Source: Treponema_B putidum (GTDB lineage: Bacteria; Spirochaetota; Spirochaetia; Treponematales; Treponemataceae). Taken from it: 64,000 nucleotides of DNA. The translations under genes and the position numbers were made by a program. This document shows, piece by piece, positions 51,589 through 59,299 of this stretch. Each line of letters begins with the position of its first letter. Position 1 is the stretch's first letter. The stretch lies in assembly GCF_007830595.1 (NCBI RefSeq), contig NZ_VLLD01000003.1; one strand, 5' to 3'. The notes under the pieces were generated by a model. The model was not told the origin of the DNA, did not search any database, and saw only the letters and a list, made by a program, of their open reading frames with translations.

Positions 51589-51617
51589 ATTTTATCCAAA
51601 AAAAGAGATGCTGTCAA
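51589..51617 (-). promoter_or_regulatory. Promoter of lysS
   Basis: Minus-strand TTGACA (51617-51612), 17-nt spacer, TAAAAT (51594-51589). The leader is about 50 nt. Only 3 nt separate its -35 box from that of hslO. Confidence 0.65.
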
Positions 51618-51620
51618 TCC

Positions 51621-51649
51621 TTGTATAAAGATGCAATCTTTGCTATAAT
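51621..51649 (+). promoter_or_regulatory. hslO promoter with palindromic spacer, leaderless geometry
   Basis: TTGTAT (51621-51626), 17-nt spacer, consensus TATAAT (51644-51649), then 7 nt to the ATG at 51657. The spacer contains AAAGAT-GCA-ATCTTT (51627-51641), a perfect inverted repeat that could be an operator. Confidence 0.65.
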
Positions 51650-51656
51650 CAGCCCT

Positions 51657-52586
51657 ATGATAGATAAACCGATAACCGATCCCGTCTTAATCGAAAAATT
51701 TAAAACCATGCACCAAGACGGAATGACAATCTTTATGCTCGGCGATGGCCAAATACGCGGAGCTTTTTTTCATGGAACCCGCTTTGTAAATAAAATGAGG
51801 GTGCAGCATAATTTAGGTATTTTAGAAAGCCTTGCCCTCGGCCATGCCGCCCTTTGCGGAGCGCTCTTAATTCCAACAATGAAGGGAAGAGACAGAATAA
51901 TATTCAGATGTGATACCCAAGGCCCCCTTGTAGGTTTTAGTATCGAGGCCTTTAGCGAAGGCTTTGTAAGGGGCTATCTATTGGAAGACCCCATAAGACC
52001 GGACATTCCTTTAGAAACATGGGATCTAAAGCCCCTTTTCGGGGAAGGGAAAATTTCGGTTATCCGCTTCCCTGAAGGAGCAAGGGAACCTCTAACCGGA
52101 ATCGTCGAAATAAAGCACAAAAACATCGCCCTTGATCTATCGGAATATTTTTTACAATCCGAGCAGACGGTAACGGGTTTTAATACAGGCATCCAATTTG
52201 ACAAAGAAGGAAGAATCATCGGAGCAGGCGGTATGTACATTCAGGTCATGCCGGGTGCCGAAGAATCCTTGATAGAAAAAGCAGAAAGAGCCTTTGCAGC
52301 TTGCCCCTCGATAGGCCGATGGTTTGCGGAAGGGGGAAACAGGGAGGATGTTATCTTCGGCCTTTTCCGTGACTGTAATCCTCAAGTTCTAATCGAAAGA
52401 AATATAGACTTTTATTGCCCCTGCTCAAAAGATAAATTCCGCGATAAACTTTTTACCTTACCTGAAAAGGAAATAAAGGATATGTATGAAAACGGCCCTG
52501 AACAAATAGAGCTTTATTGCCATAACTGCGGTTCAGTCTATAAATACCCCAAAAGCATCTTAAAGGAAAAAATAAATGTACATTAA
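51657..52586 (+). CDS. hslO: Hsp33 redox-regulated chaperonin
   Basis: Cytoplasmic holdase activated by oxidation. The 309 residues keep the zinc-binding redox switch C254-x-C256 (YCPCS) and C288-xx-C291 (YCHNCG), and the core helix region ALGHAALCGALL. The start is ATG 51657; the frame extends upstream to a TTG that is the -35 box itself. There is no ribosome site. cbiC overlaps its 3' end by 11 nt. In an anaerobe it would protect proteins during oxygen exposure. Confidence 0.94.
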   Translation: MIDKPITDPVLIEKFKTMHQDGMTIFMLGDGQIRGAFFHGTRFVNKMRVQHNLGILESLALGHAALCGALLIPTMKGRDRIIFRCDTQGPLVGFSIEAFSEGFVRGYLLEDPIRPDIPLETWDLKPLFGEGKISVIRFPEGAREPLTGIVEIKHKNIALDLSEYFLQSEQTVTGFNTGIQFDKEGRIIGAGGMYIQVMPGAEESLIEKAERAFAACPSIGRWFAEGGNREDVIFGLFRDCNPQVLIERNIDFYCPCSKDKFRDKLFTLPEKEIKDMYENGPEQIELYCHNCGSVYKYPKSILKEKINVH

Positions 52587-53199
52587 AAAACCGATGGAAA
52601 TAGAAAATAAGAGTATGGACATAATCGAAGAAAGTATGGCCGATGTTTCTTTTACGGAAGAAGAAAAAATTATAGCCAAAAGAATGATTCACACTACGGG
52701 AGATGTCGAATACCGGAAGATAATTATCTTTCAAAATAATTTTATAGGAACGGCTAAAAGGGCTCTTCAAAAGGGCATAACTATTTTTACCGATACCAAA
52801 ATGGTGATGACCGGCATTAACAAGCCTGCCCTATCAAAAACCCAAAATAAACTTTTATGCCTGATTGATGATGATAGAGTTTTTAAGATGTCCAAGGAAA
52901 ACGGAATTACGCGCTCTTCGGCTGCTGTCGACCTTGCAGTCCAAGATGGAGCTAAAGCCTTTGTCATAGGAAATGCCCCTACCGCTCTTTTCAGGCTTTT
53001 AGAGCTCTGCAAAGAAAAAAAACTTTCTCCTGAATTTATAATAGGAGTTCCCGTGGGCTTTGTAGGTGCAGCCGAATCAAAGGAAGCCCTTCGTTCAAGT
53101 TCTTTTCCCCAAATCTCTACCGTAGGCACTAAGGGCGGAAGCAATGTCGCCGCCTCCGTTATAAACGCTCTTCTTTATATGATGGTGGAAAGGGAATAA
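52576..53199 (+). CDS. cbiC: Precorrin-8X/cobalt-precorrin-8 methylmutase
   Basis: Catalyses the methyl shift that forms hydrogenobyrinate or cobyrinate in corrin synthesis. The 207 residues contain the active-site histidine H39 (MIHTTGDVEY), TDTKMVMTGI, and the C-terminal GTKGGSNVAASVINALL. AAGGA inside the hslO 3' end serves as ribosome site. No other cobalamin gene is in the window, so it is either a dispersed pathway gene or has another role. Confidence 0.9.
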   Translation: MYIKKPMEIENKSMDIIEESMADVSFTEEEKIIAKRMIHTTGDVEYRKIIIFQNNFIGTAKRALQKGITIFTDTKMVMTGINKPALSKTQNKLLCLIDDDRVFKMSKENGITRSSAAVDLAVQDGAKAFVIGNAPTALFRLLELCKEKKLSPEFIIGVPVGFVGAAESKEALRSSSFPQISTVGTKGGSNVAASVINALLYMMVERE

Positions 53200-53223
53200 G
53201 ATTCAATCTTAAAGAGGAACAAA

Positions 53224-53850
53224 ATGCTGGACAGCAAAAGCTTTGACCTCTGGTCAGATAATTATGACAAACAAGTAGAAATATCAGATGAAGAAAACGT
53301 TTATCCCTTTGCCGGCTATAAAAAAGTTCTCGGAACGGTATACAAAAAGATTCGCAAGCAAAATCCTAAAGATATTTTGGACATAGGATTCGGCACAGCC
53401 ATTTTAACAAAAAAACTTTATGACGACGGCTATAATATTTACGGAATAGATTTTTCAAATGAGATGATCAAAAAAGCAAAACAGAAAATGCCCAATGCCG
53501 AGCTTTTGCAATTTGATTTTACCGGCGGCCTTCCGAAGGAATTTGAGCAAAAACAATTCGATGTTATACTCAGCACCTATGCAATTCATCACATAGATGA
53601 CGAAGCAAAAAAATTATATATTCTGAAGCTGTTAAAATCCTTAAAACCTAATGGTATTCTTATCTTCGGAGATGTTGCATTTAAAACAGAAGAAGATATG
53701 GAAGCTGCGAGAAAAAAAGACTATGGCGAATGGGATGATGAAGAATATTATTTAATTGCCGAAAGATTTAATTTATGGTTTCCTAATCTAAAAACGGATT
53801 TTATAAAAATATCTTATTGTTCCGGAGTGTTTACAATTTATAAGGAATAG
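53224..53850 (+). CDS. Class I SAM-dependent methyltransferase
   Basis: 208 residues. Motif I is ILDIGFGTAILT (about 56-67), followed by IYGIDFSNEMIKKAK and FDVILSTYAIHHI, typical of the Methyltransf_11/25 group. The N-terminal SFDLWSDNYDKQV segment is common in the YrrT/UbiE-like set. GAGGAA lies before the ATG. Substrate unknown. It is 25 nt after cbiC and followed closely by a GNAT gene. Confidence 0.85.
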   Translation: MLDSKSFDLWSDNYDKQVEISDEENVYPFAGYKKVLGTVYKKIRKQNPKDILDIGFGTAILTKKLYDDGYNIYGIDFSNEMIKKAKQKMPNAELLQFDFTGGLPKEFEQKQFDVILSTYAIHHIDDEAKKLYILKLLKSLKPNGILIFGDVAFKTEEDMEAARKKDYGEWDDEEYYLIAERFNLWFPNLKTDFIKISYCSGVFTIYKE

Positions 53851-53852
53851 AA

Positions 53853-54287
53853 ATGCAGGACTGGATTAAATATCGAATACCAAAGAAACTTTTGGATAAC
53901 AAAAATAAAAACATTAAAATCGAAGAATTTAATGAATCTAAACACAAAGATATTATTCCTCAAATATATGCCGATGCCTTTTGCGATAAGGCATGGGAAA
54001 GTGATTGGTATAAAATAGATCTTTTTAATCCCGCCTCTTGTTTTATTGCAAAATATAATGAAGAATATGCAGGTTTTATTATTTCTTTTATAAAAGAAAA
54101 TTCGGCTTACATCAGTGTTATTGCGGTTCTAAAAAAATATCAAAAATGCGGAATCGGAATATCTCTTATAAATAGAGTTATAAACTATTTTAAAAATCAA
54201 GATTTGGAAATTTATCTTGATGTCGAATCAAAAAATAAAACGGCAATAAATTGGTACAACAAGCGCGGATTTATTCAAATTATTTAG
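53853..54287 (+). CDS. GNAT family N-acetyltransferase
   Basis: 144 residues with an acetyl-CoA-binding fold: AYISVIAVLKKYQKCGIGISLINRVINYF corresponds to motif A, with a Q/R-x-x-G-x-G/A loop variant (QKCGIGI). The end, NKTAINWYNKRGFIQI, is the typical GNAT motif B. Substrate unknown. AAGGA precedes the ATG, 2 nt after the methyltransferase stop. AT-rich compared with its neighbours. Confidence 0.87.
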   Translation: MQDWIKYRIPKKLLDNKNKNIKIEEFNESKHKDIIPQIYADAFCDKAWESDWYKIDLFNPASCFIAKYNEEYAGFIISFIKENSAYISVIAVLKKYQKCGIGISLINRVINYFKNQDLEIYLDVESKNKTAINWYNKRGFIQII

Positions 54288-54301
54288 TAAAAATGAGAAT
54301 C

Positions 54302-55081
54302 TTAATCGTGGTTTAAATCCTGAGGGCGATTGGATATAATCCCCGTTACTCCTTTTTTGATAAGGCCCTCGGCTTTTTCTTTATCGTCAACAGTCCAACA
54401 CCAAGATTCTTTATTTTTCTTTTTCGTAAAGCATTTATAAGAAGGCTTTAAAATATCAGGCCTACAAAATAAAAGCCCCCTACCCTTTTTTAAAAAAAAG
54501 AGATTATCGGGATGATTATCGTATATCAACGCCGTAGGAATATCCGAACATATCTTTGAAAAATATCTTATAGCAAAGGGATTAAAAGAAGAAACCAAAA
54601 ACCTGTGAGGATTGTCGGGTAAAACTTTTAAAATATCCTTTAAAACCTGATAAGTTTTTTCTACAACGCCCTTATATTTTAGGTTATCTATTTTTATTTC
54701 TATATCGACATAGATATCGGAGCCTAGAAGTTTTAGGACATCATAAAGTAAAGGAATTTTTTCGCCTTCATATTCTTTTGAAAACCAAATACCGAAGTCA
54801 TATTTTTGTAATTCTTCCCAAGATAAGTCTTCAACTTTTAGATCAGGAGCTTCAATAACCTTTCCGGTTTCATAAATTCTTCCTGTACGCTTAATTGAGG
54901 AATCATGAATAACCGCAAGTTCTCCGGTCTTGGTTAAATGCACATCCAGCTCCACTCCGGGAATTCCCAGTTCTACAGCTTTCTTAAATGAAGCAATTGT
55001 ATTTTCAGGAGCTAAACTTGAAACTCCTCTATGACCAAAAAGAAGAGGTCTTTTTGCGTTAGGCAAAATTTCTTTACGCAT
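54302..55081 (-). CDS. Glycerophosphodiester phosphodiesterase
   Basis: 259 residues. GDPD motifs are FGHRGVSSLAPENT (H17, R18, E26), VELDVHLT (E44, D46) and VIHD (H59); the C-terminal CWTVDDKEKA and GIISNRP also fit. No signal peptide, so it should hydrolyse glycerophosphodiesters in the cytoplasm. ATG 55081, preceded by GAGGA, is preferred to the ATG 15 nt upstream. Confidence 0.92.
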   Translation of the reverse strand: MRKEILPNAKRPLLFGHRGVSSLAPENTIASFKKAVELGIPGVELDVHLTKTGELAVIHDSSIKRTGRIYETGKVIEAPDLKVEDLSWEELQKYDFGIWFSKEYEGEKIPLLYDVLKLLGSDIYVDIEIKIDNLKYKGVVEKTYQVLKDILKVLPDNPHRFLVSSFNPFAIRYFSKICSDIPTALIYDNHPDNLFFLKKGRGLLFCRPDILKPSYKCFTKKKNKESWCWTVDDKEKAEGLIKKGVTGIISNRPQDLNHD

Positions 55082-55182
55082 ATTTCGTTTCCTCATAAAT
55101 TAAATAATCTTTATTTTTACTATAGCTATTATAGCAAATATAGTTTATACTGTTAAGGTATTAAATAAGCATGGGAGAAATT

Positions 55183-56508
55183 ATGAAACAACAAGAAAGA
55201 TTTAGAAAATACCTTCCGATAACTTTTTTAATCGGAGCAGGATTTTTTACGATGGGACTAATGGATCCATTGTATGACAGTTATGTAACGATTTTTTTAA
55301 GCCGTTATATTCCCTTTAAATGGCTTGTCGGAATATTGATGTCTCTCGATAATATTCTGGCAATATTACTAATACCCATCGTTTCGGCATGGTCGGACCG
55401 AACACGCACAAAAATAGGAAGACGAATGCCTTGGATCATAATTCTGCTTCCATTGTCTGCAATTACTTTTAGCTTTATTCCATATGCAGCAAAAAATTCT
55501 TTGGCGGCATTAATAATTGTTCTTGCCATGCTGAATTTATTTAAGCAATCGGTGCGGGGGCCGGTAATCGCTTTAATGCCGGACATTGTTCCCGCCGAGT
55601 TCCGCTCTCAAGGGAACGGAGTTATAAACACTATGGGAAATATTGCAGCAATAGTGGGAACCTTATTTTTAGCCCGTCTAATGGATGTAGATACTGTCCT
55701 TCCCATTATAGGGCATACAAAGGATGTTCTTTCATTTCCGGCAGCGGGTCTTTTGGTTATCCTTGCAACCCTAATGCTATTTTTCTTTGTAAAAGAAAAA
55801 AATGCTCCACCGCCCGATTCTTCTGAAAATGAAGAAGAAAAAGTGCCGTTTATACAGGCAATGAAAACCGTATTGGCAGGCAGAAAAATCGAAGACGAGG
55901 AAAAACCCGATAAGAGTGCCCTATTTGTTCTTGTTTCGCTTTTCTTATGGTTCCTAGGCTATCAAGGAATGTTACCTTATATCGCCGAGTACAGTATAAA
56001 ACATTTCGGCGTATCGACAGGTCAGGGAGCCTTTGCAGCAGGAATGGTAGGTATAGCCTCAGCCTTATCAGCCATTCCGATGGGTTATGCAGCAAGCAAG
56101 TGGGGACGGAAAAGAATGATAAGAATCGCTTTAATTGTTGTAGCTGCCCTATGTTTAGCTCAATTTTTCTTAACTGAAATTGCGGGTGTCCTAGGTCTTG
56201 CCGGAGGACAAATCAAATACCTATTTTGGGGCTTAATGTTTGTGTTCGGTATTTTTTGGATTTGCATAATTGCAAACTCCTTCCCAATGCTTTGGCAGAT
56301 GGCAGGCTTTTCACACATAGGCCTTTACACAGGTTTATATTATACCTTTTCTCAAGGAGCGGCAATACTAGCCCCCTTCCTTGCAGGTCTTATAATCGAC
56401 TTTGCAGGGCACAGGGCTGTCTTTGTGTATTGTACATGTTTTTTCCTCCTCGCATGGCTTATGATGGGAAAGGTTACCCGCGGAGAAAAACACGATAAGG
56501 CAGAATAG
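55183..56508 (+). CDS. Major facilitator superfamily transporter (SLC45/sugar-like)
   Basis: 441 residues with about twelve membrane helices. The loop between helices 2 and 3 is DRTRTKIGRRMPWI, resembling glycoside-cation and SLC45-type carriers; a second half-repeat has ASKWGRKRMIR. A polar cytoplasmic loop (about 205-240) lies mid-protein. GGAG precedes ATG 55183; an ATG 12 nt upstream is less likely. A sugar substrate is suggested only by family resemblance. Confidence 0.85.
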   Translation: MKQQERFRKYLPITFLIGAGFFTMGLMDPLYDSYVTIFLSRYIPFKWLVGILMSLDNILAILLIPIVSAWSDRTRTKIGRRMPWIIILLPLSAITFSFIPYAAKNSLAALIIVLAMLNLFKQSVRGPVIALMPDIVPAEFRSQGNGVINTMGNIAAIVGTLFLARLMDVDTVLPIIGHTKDVLSFPAAGLLVILATLMLFFFVKEKNAPPPDSSENEEEKVPFIQAMKTVLAGRKIEDEEKPDKSALFVLVSLFLWFLGYQGMLPYIAEYSIKHFGVSTGQGAFAAGMVGIASALSAIPMGYAASKWGRKRMIRIALIVVAALCLAQFFLTEIAGVLGLAGGQIKYLFWGLMFVFGIFWICIIANSFPMLWQMAGFSHIGLYTGLYYTFSQGAAILAPFLAGLIIDFAGHRAVFVYCTCFFLLAWLMMGKVTRGEKHDKAE

Positions 56509-56544
56509 ATTTTTTAAGATGCTTTATAGACCGGTTTTTATTTA

Positions 56545-56829
56545 CTACACTTCAATCCGGAAATCTGCATAACCTCTAACCCGCACTTCTTCCGAATTAA
56601 GACTTTCAACACGGGCATAAGGATGCTCGTGTTTGAGAGCATAAACGAATTCTCCTAGAGTTTCAGTATCGGCTTCGGCAAGGATTTCGACCGAGTAGTC
56701 AGGAAGGTTTCGAACCCTGCCCTTTACGTTGAGGCTCTTTGCAAGAGAACGGGTCCAATATCGAAAACCGACACCTTGAACCCTTCCCTTAACTATAATA
56801 TGAAAGGCTCTTAAAGTCCCCTTATCCAT
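56545..56829 (-). CDS. acyP: Acylphosphatase
   Basis: 94 residues, normal for the family. Hydrolyses acyl phosphates. The signature KGRVQGVGFRYW provides catalytic R23, and GRVRNLPDYSVEI provides N41. The start lies inside the 3' end of the upstream PHP gene (8-nt overlap), so the two are coupled. Confidence 0.94.
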   Translation of the reverse strand: MDKGTLRAFHIIVKGRVQGVGFRYWTRSLAKSLNVKGRVRNLPDYSVEILAEADTETLGEFVYALKHEHPYARVESLNSEEVRVRGYADFRIEV

Positions 56830-57631
56830 TGATACTCCGGAAGCCTAGGGCTTCGGCAGTATCTTGAACCTTAATCCCCATACTCTCCGCAAAGGCCATT
56901 GCATTCCTGCATCCCAAAATAGTATGCTCAGGAAAATGAGCATCAGAATTACAGATAATCCTTGCCCCCATACCTGAAGCAAGTTCCCAAAATTGCCGAA
57001 CAGGATAAATAAATTCATCGCGTCCGGCTCGTACAATTTTCCTTTTAAAGGTGCCGTAACCGTTTATTTCTATCGGCATATCGAGATCAAGAGCCGCCTG
57101 AATTAAAGCCTTTGAACAAGCCAGATGGTCAGAATCTATATTTGAAATATCAGCTAAAAAAAGATCGGGATGGGCTAAAAAATTATAAAGACCTGATGTC
57201 ATTCCTTCAATCGTAAAATCAATATAACCGAAAAGTTCTTTTTTTGTAAGATTAGGAGCATATTCCAAGCGGCCGTCTACATCATACCAGTGAGAACCCA
57301 AAACCAAAAAATCCGACTTCAGTTCCTCCCTCAAAAAATCCTTATACCAGCTCTTATATCGCGGATGCCACTCGCACTCAAAACCGAAATATACGGGAAA
57401 AGGAGCATCAATGACAGCTTCCTCTACCATGCTCTTATAGAGATTTACCTCATATTCTCCCATACGGCAATAATCCCACGAAGAATCGGGATAGGGACAA
57501 TGGTCCGAAAAACCTAGAGCCGAACAGCCGCCCTTAATTGCTTCTTTTACATAATCGATCGGCTTCCCTTCAGCATGTTTACACAAATAAGTATGGGTGT
57601 GAAAATTGCTTATCAAATTATTTTTTTTCAT
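56822..57631 (-). CDS. PHP-domain histidinol-phosphatase-type enzyme
   Basis: 269 residues with a PHP metal site: H11 and H13 (NFHTHTYL), FSDHCP, the glutamate in GFECEWHP, VLGSHW, FLAHPDLF and CNSDAHFP. It matches the HisK family. No histidine-synthesis genes are nearby, so another phosphoester substrate is possible. There is no strong ribosome site; the -10 box ends 8 nt upstream of the ATG. Confidence 0.85.
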   Translation of the reverse strand: MKKNNLISNFHTHTYLCKHAEGKPIDYVKEAIKGGCSALGFSDHCPYPDSSWDYCRMGEYEVNLYKSMVEEAVIDAPFPVYFGFECEWHPRYKSWYKDFLREELKSDFLVLGSHWYDVDGRLEYAPNLTKKELFGYIDFTIEGMTSGLYNFLAHPDLFLADISNIDSDHLACSKALIQAALDLDMPIEINGYGTFKRKIVRAGRDEFIYPVRQFWELASGMGARIICNSDAHFPEHTILGCRNAMAFAESMGIKVQDTAEALGFRSING

Positions 57632-57639
57632 CGGCCTTA

Positions 57640-57668
57640 ATTTTATTTATTATAGAAGCCTTTGTCAA
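57640..57668 (-). promoter_or_regulatory. Promoter of the PHP-acyP pair, near-leaderless geometry
   Basis: Minus-strand consensus TTGACA (57668-57663), 17-nt spacer, TAAAAT (57645-57640), then 8 nt (TAAGGCCG) to the ATG. Confidence 0.6.
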
Positions 57669-57712
57669 TCGGAGAAACTATATGCAAAATATGGAATTTT
57701 GTGAAAAAATGC

Positions 57713-57741
57713 TTGAAAAAAAATGAATCCCATGCTATAGT
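57713..57741 (+). promoter_or_regulatory. Promoter of the DUF1722-glycosylase pair
   Basis: TTGAAA (57713-57718), 17-nt spacer, TATAGT (57736-57741), about 21 nt before the ATG at 57763. Confidence 0.5.
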
Positions 57742-57762
57742 CAAGATTTAAAGATAAAATTA

Positions 57763-58149
57763 ATGAATGATAATAAAAAAATCAGCCAAAAGCTCTGGGC
57801 GCAAAACAAGTATTTGGTTTTAAGCAAGTCTCAAAAAATTTATAAGGATATAAGAGAGCTTTTAAAAAAAGAAGACATAGTCCCTGATGAAGTGCAGCTC
57901 CTAATTGATCAAGCCATTAAACTTGAAGAAAACCCAAAAGAAGTAATCAATTCCCTTCAGCACATATGGGGCTATTTTAAAAATTGCGCAGAAAAAAACG
58001 CAAAAGAAAAATTTTTAAATATGATTGAGCTATATAAATATGGAAAAATAAATAAAAAAGAAATTTTAATCTATCTTTTAACCTTGCTAAAAAAATATCC
58101 TAATAAATATTTAGAAGATTCAAATATTTTTAAGGAAGAGGAAAATTAA
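57763..58149 (+). CDS. DUF1722 (YbgA-like) protein
   Basis: 128 residues, all helical. The N-terminal LWAQNKYLVLSKSQKIYKDI block and the later LQHIWGYFKNCAEKNAKEKF match DUF1722/YbgA. It ends 1 nt before the pyrimidine-dimer glycosylase gene. This pairing, together with the association of YbgA with photolyases in other bacteria, suggests a DNA-repair link. Confidence 0.78.
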   Translation: MNDNKKISQKLWAQNKYLVLSKSQKIYKDIRELLKKEDIVPDEVQLLIDQAIKLEENPKEVINSLQHIWGYFKNCAEKNAKEKFLNMIELYKYGKINKKEILIYLLTLLKKYPNKYLEDSNIFKEEEN

Positions 58150-58150
58150 C

Positions 58151-58513
58151 ATGAGACTATGGCATCAAAACCTGATAAGCAGACTACCCGCACAGCAGCT
58201 ATTAGGGCCGCACAGAGAATGCTGTGCATTGCGAGGAAATGGCTGGGGCAAAAAGCATTCTGTTGTGGACTATGTATTTTTATACTCACCCTACAAACTT
58301 TTTCAATATCACGAACCGGTAATGGAAGAGATGAACAAACGAGGGTATAAGGTTTCGGAAGAATGGTTAGATAAAAACTATCGAGGCAAAAAATGTCCTC
58401 CATACGCCGACCTAAAGAAAAGCAAAAAGACAAGTCCTATTTACAAGGAGCATGATGAAAAATATATGCAGGAATGTATTACTAATCTCCGTGAAAAAAA
58501 TATAGAGATATAA
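58151..58513 (+). CDS. Pyrimidine dimer DNA glycosylase/endonuclease V-type
   Basis: 120 residues. MRLWHQNLISRLPAQQLLGPH, ECCALRGNGWGKKH and DYVFLYSPYKLFQYH are hallmark blocks of this TIGR02328-type family, which removes UV-induced cyclobutane dimers. The length is right. Coupled to the DUF1722 gene. Confidence 0.88.
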   Translation: MRLWHQNLISRLPAQQLLGPHRECCALRGNGWGKKHSVVDYVFLYSPYKLFQYHEPVMEEMNKRGYKVSEEWLDKNYRGKKCPPYADLKKSKKTSPIYKEHDEKYMQECITNLREKNIEI

Positions 58514-58540
58514 AAAAACGCCCGCATCCAAGCGGGCGTT
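58512..58540 (-). terminator. Terminator of the ribosomal protein operon
   Basis: AACGCCCGC (58517-58525) pairs with GCGGGCGTT (58532-58540). On the minus strand a run of seven Ts follows, so it ends the operon; it also lies just past the plus-strand glycosylase stop. Confidence 0.9.
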
Positions 58541-58560
58541 GTACAAAAAGGCCTAAACTT

Positions 58561-58776
58561 TTATTCGGCCGATGCTTCAGCCGGTTTTTCTGCAGCTGAT
58601 TCGGCAGCCTTTTTATTCTTAATGTTTGCTCTGCATATTTTGCAAATCTTTAACTTTGCACCGTTAATCTCTTGTTCGTATAAAACTTTGATTCCGGTTT
58701 TATTGCATACGGGGCATACCCCGCGTCCGCGATTCTGCTCTGCGCGGATTCCCTTACCTCTATGAGCCTTTGACAC
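58561..58776 (-). CDS. Small zinc-ribbon protein in the rpoA-rplQ operon
   Basis: 71 residues, very basic. C21-x2-C24 and C45-x2-C48 form a zinc-ribbon pattern; the tail is Ala/Glu/Lys-rich. GTG start with GGAGG 7 nt upstream, inside the 3' end of rplQ (17-nt overlap). It is the last gene of the ribosomal operon, so a ribosome- or transcription-related role is likely, but I know no named family. Confidence 0.75.
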   Translation of the reverse strand: MSKAHRGKGIRAEQNRGRGVCPVCNKTGIKVLYEQEINGAKLKICKICRANIKNKKAAESAAEKPAEASAE

Positions 58777-59299
58777 GGTTATACCTCCGATTTGATGAAC
58801 TATCTACTACCTGATCGGTATTCTTTTTGTGTTCGGATTCACCCTTTGACGATTTAAATCCCGTTTCTTTTTTGGAAGTCTTATTGTCATCGGATTTTTT
58901 CGAATTATCTTTTTTCTTTGTATCCTTTTCCTTCTTTTCAAAGTCATAGTCTACAAGCTCCAAGATAGCAACATCAGCCGCATCCCCCTGACGGAAACCG
59001 ATTTTTAAAATACGGGTATAACCGCCGTTTCTGTCCTTCATTCTAGGACCGATATCGCTGAATAATTTTTTTACAATATCATCATCCCAGATATACTTTG
59101 CGGCATGACGCCTGTTGTTGAACGTATCAACCTTTGAGCGGGTAATCAATTTTTCCGCAGTTCGGCGTACTTCCATCGCTTTTTGTTTTGTTGTCGTAAT
59201 CCGCTCGTACTTAAATAGCGATGTAACCATATTTCGGTGCAAAGCACGGCGATGTGCAGTTGTACGCGAAAGCGGATTAAAGCCGTTCTTATGCTTCAT
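58760..59299 (-). CDS. rplQ: 50S ribosomal protein L17 with basic extension
   Basis: 179 residues. Residues 1-125 are standard L17 (KNGFNPLSRTTAHRRALHRNM, TTKQKAMEVRRTAEKLIT). The remaining 55 are a Lys/Ser/Asp-rich low-complexity tail absent from typical L17 (116-130 residues). The start overlaps the 3' end of rpoA by 11 nt. Confidence 0.96.
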   Translation of the reverse strand: MKHKNGFNPLSRTTAHRRALHRNMVTSLFKYERITTTKQKAMEVRRTAEKLITRSKVDTFNNRRHAAKYIWDDDIVKKLFSDIGPRMKDRNGGYTRILKIGFRQGDAADVAILELVDYDFEKKEKDTKKKDNSKKSDDNKTSKKETGFKSSKGESEHKKNTDQVVDSSSNRRYNRVKGS

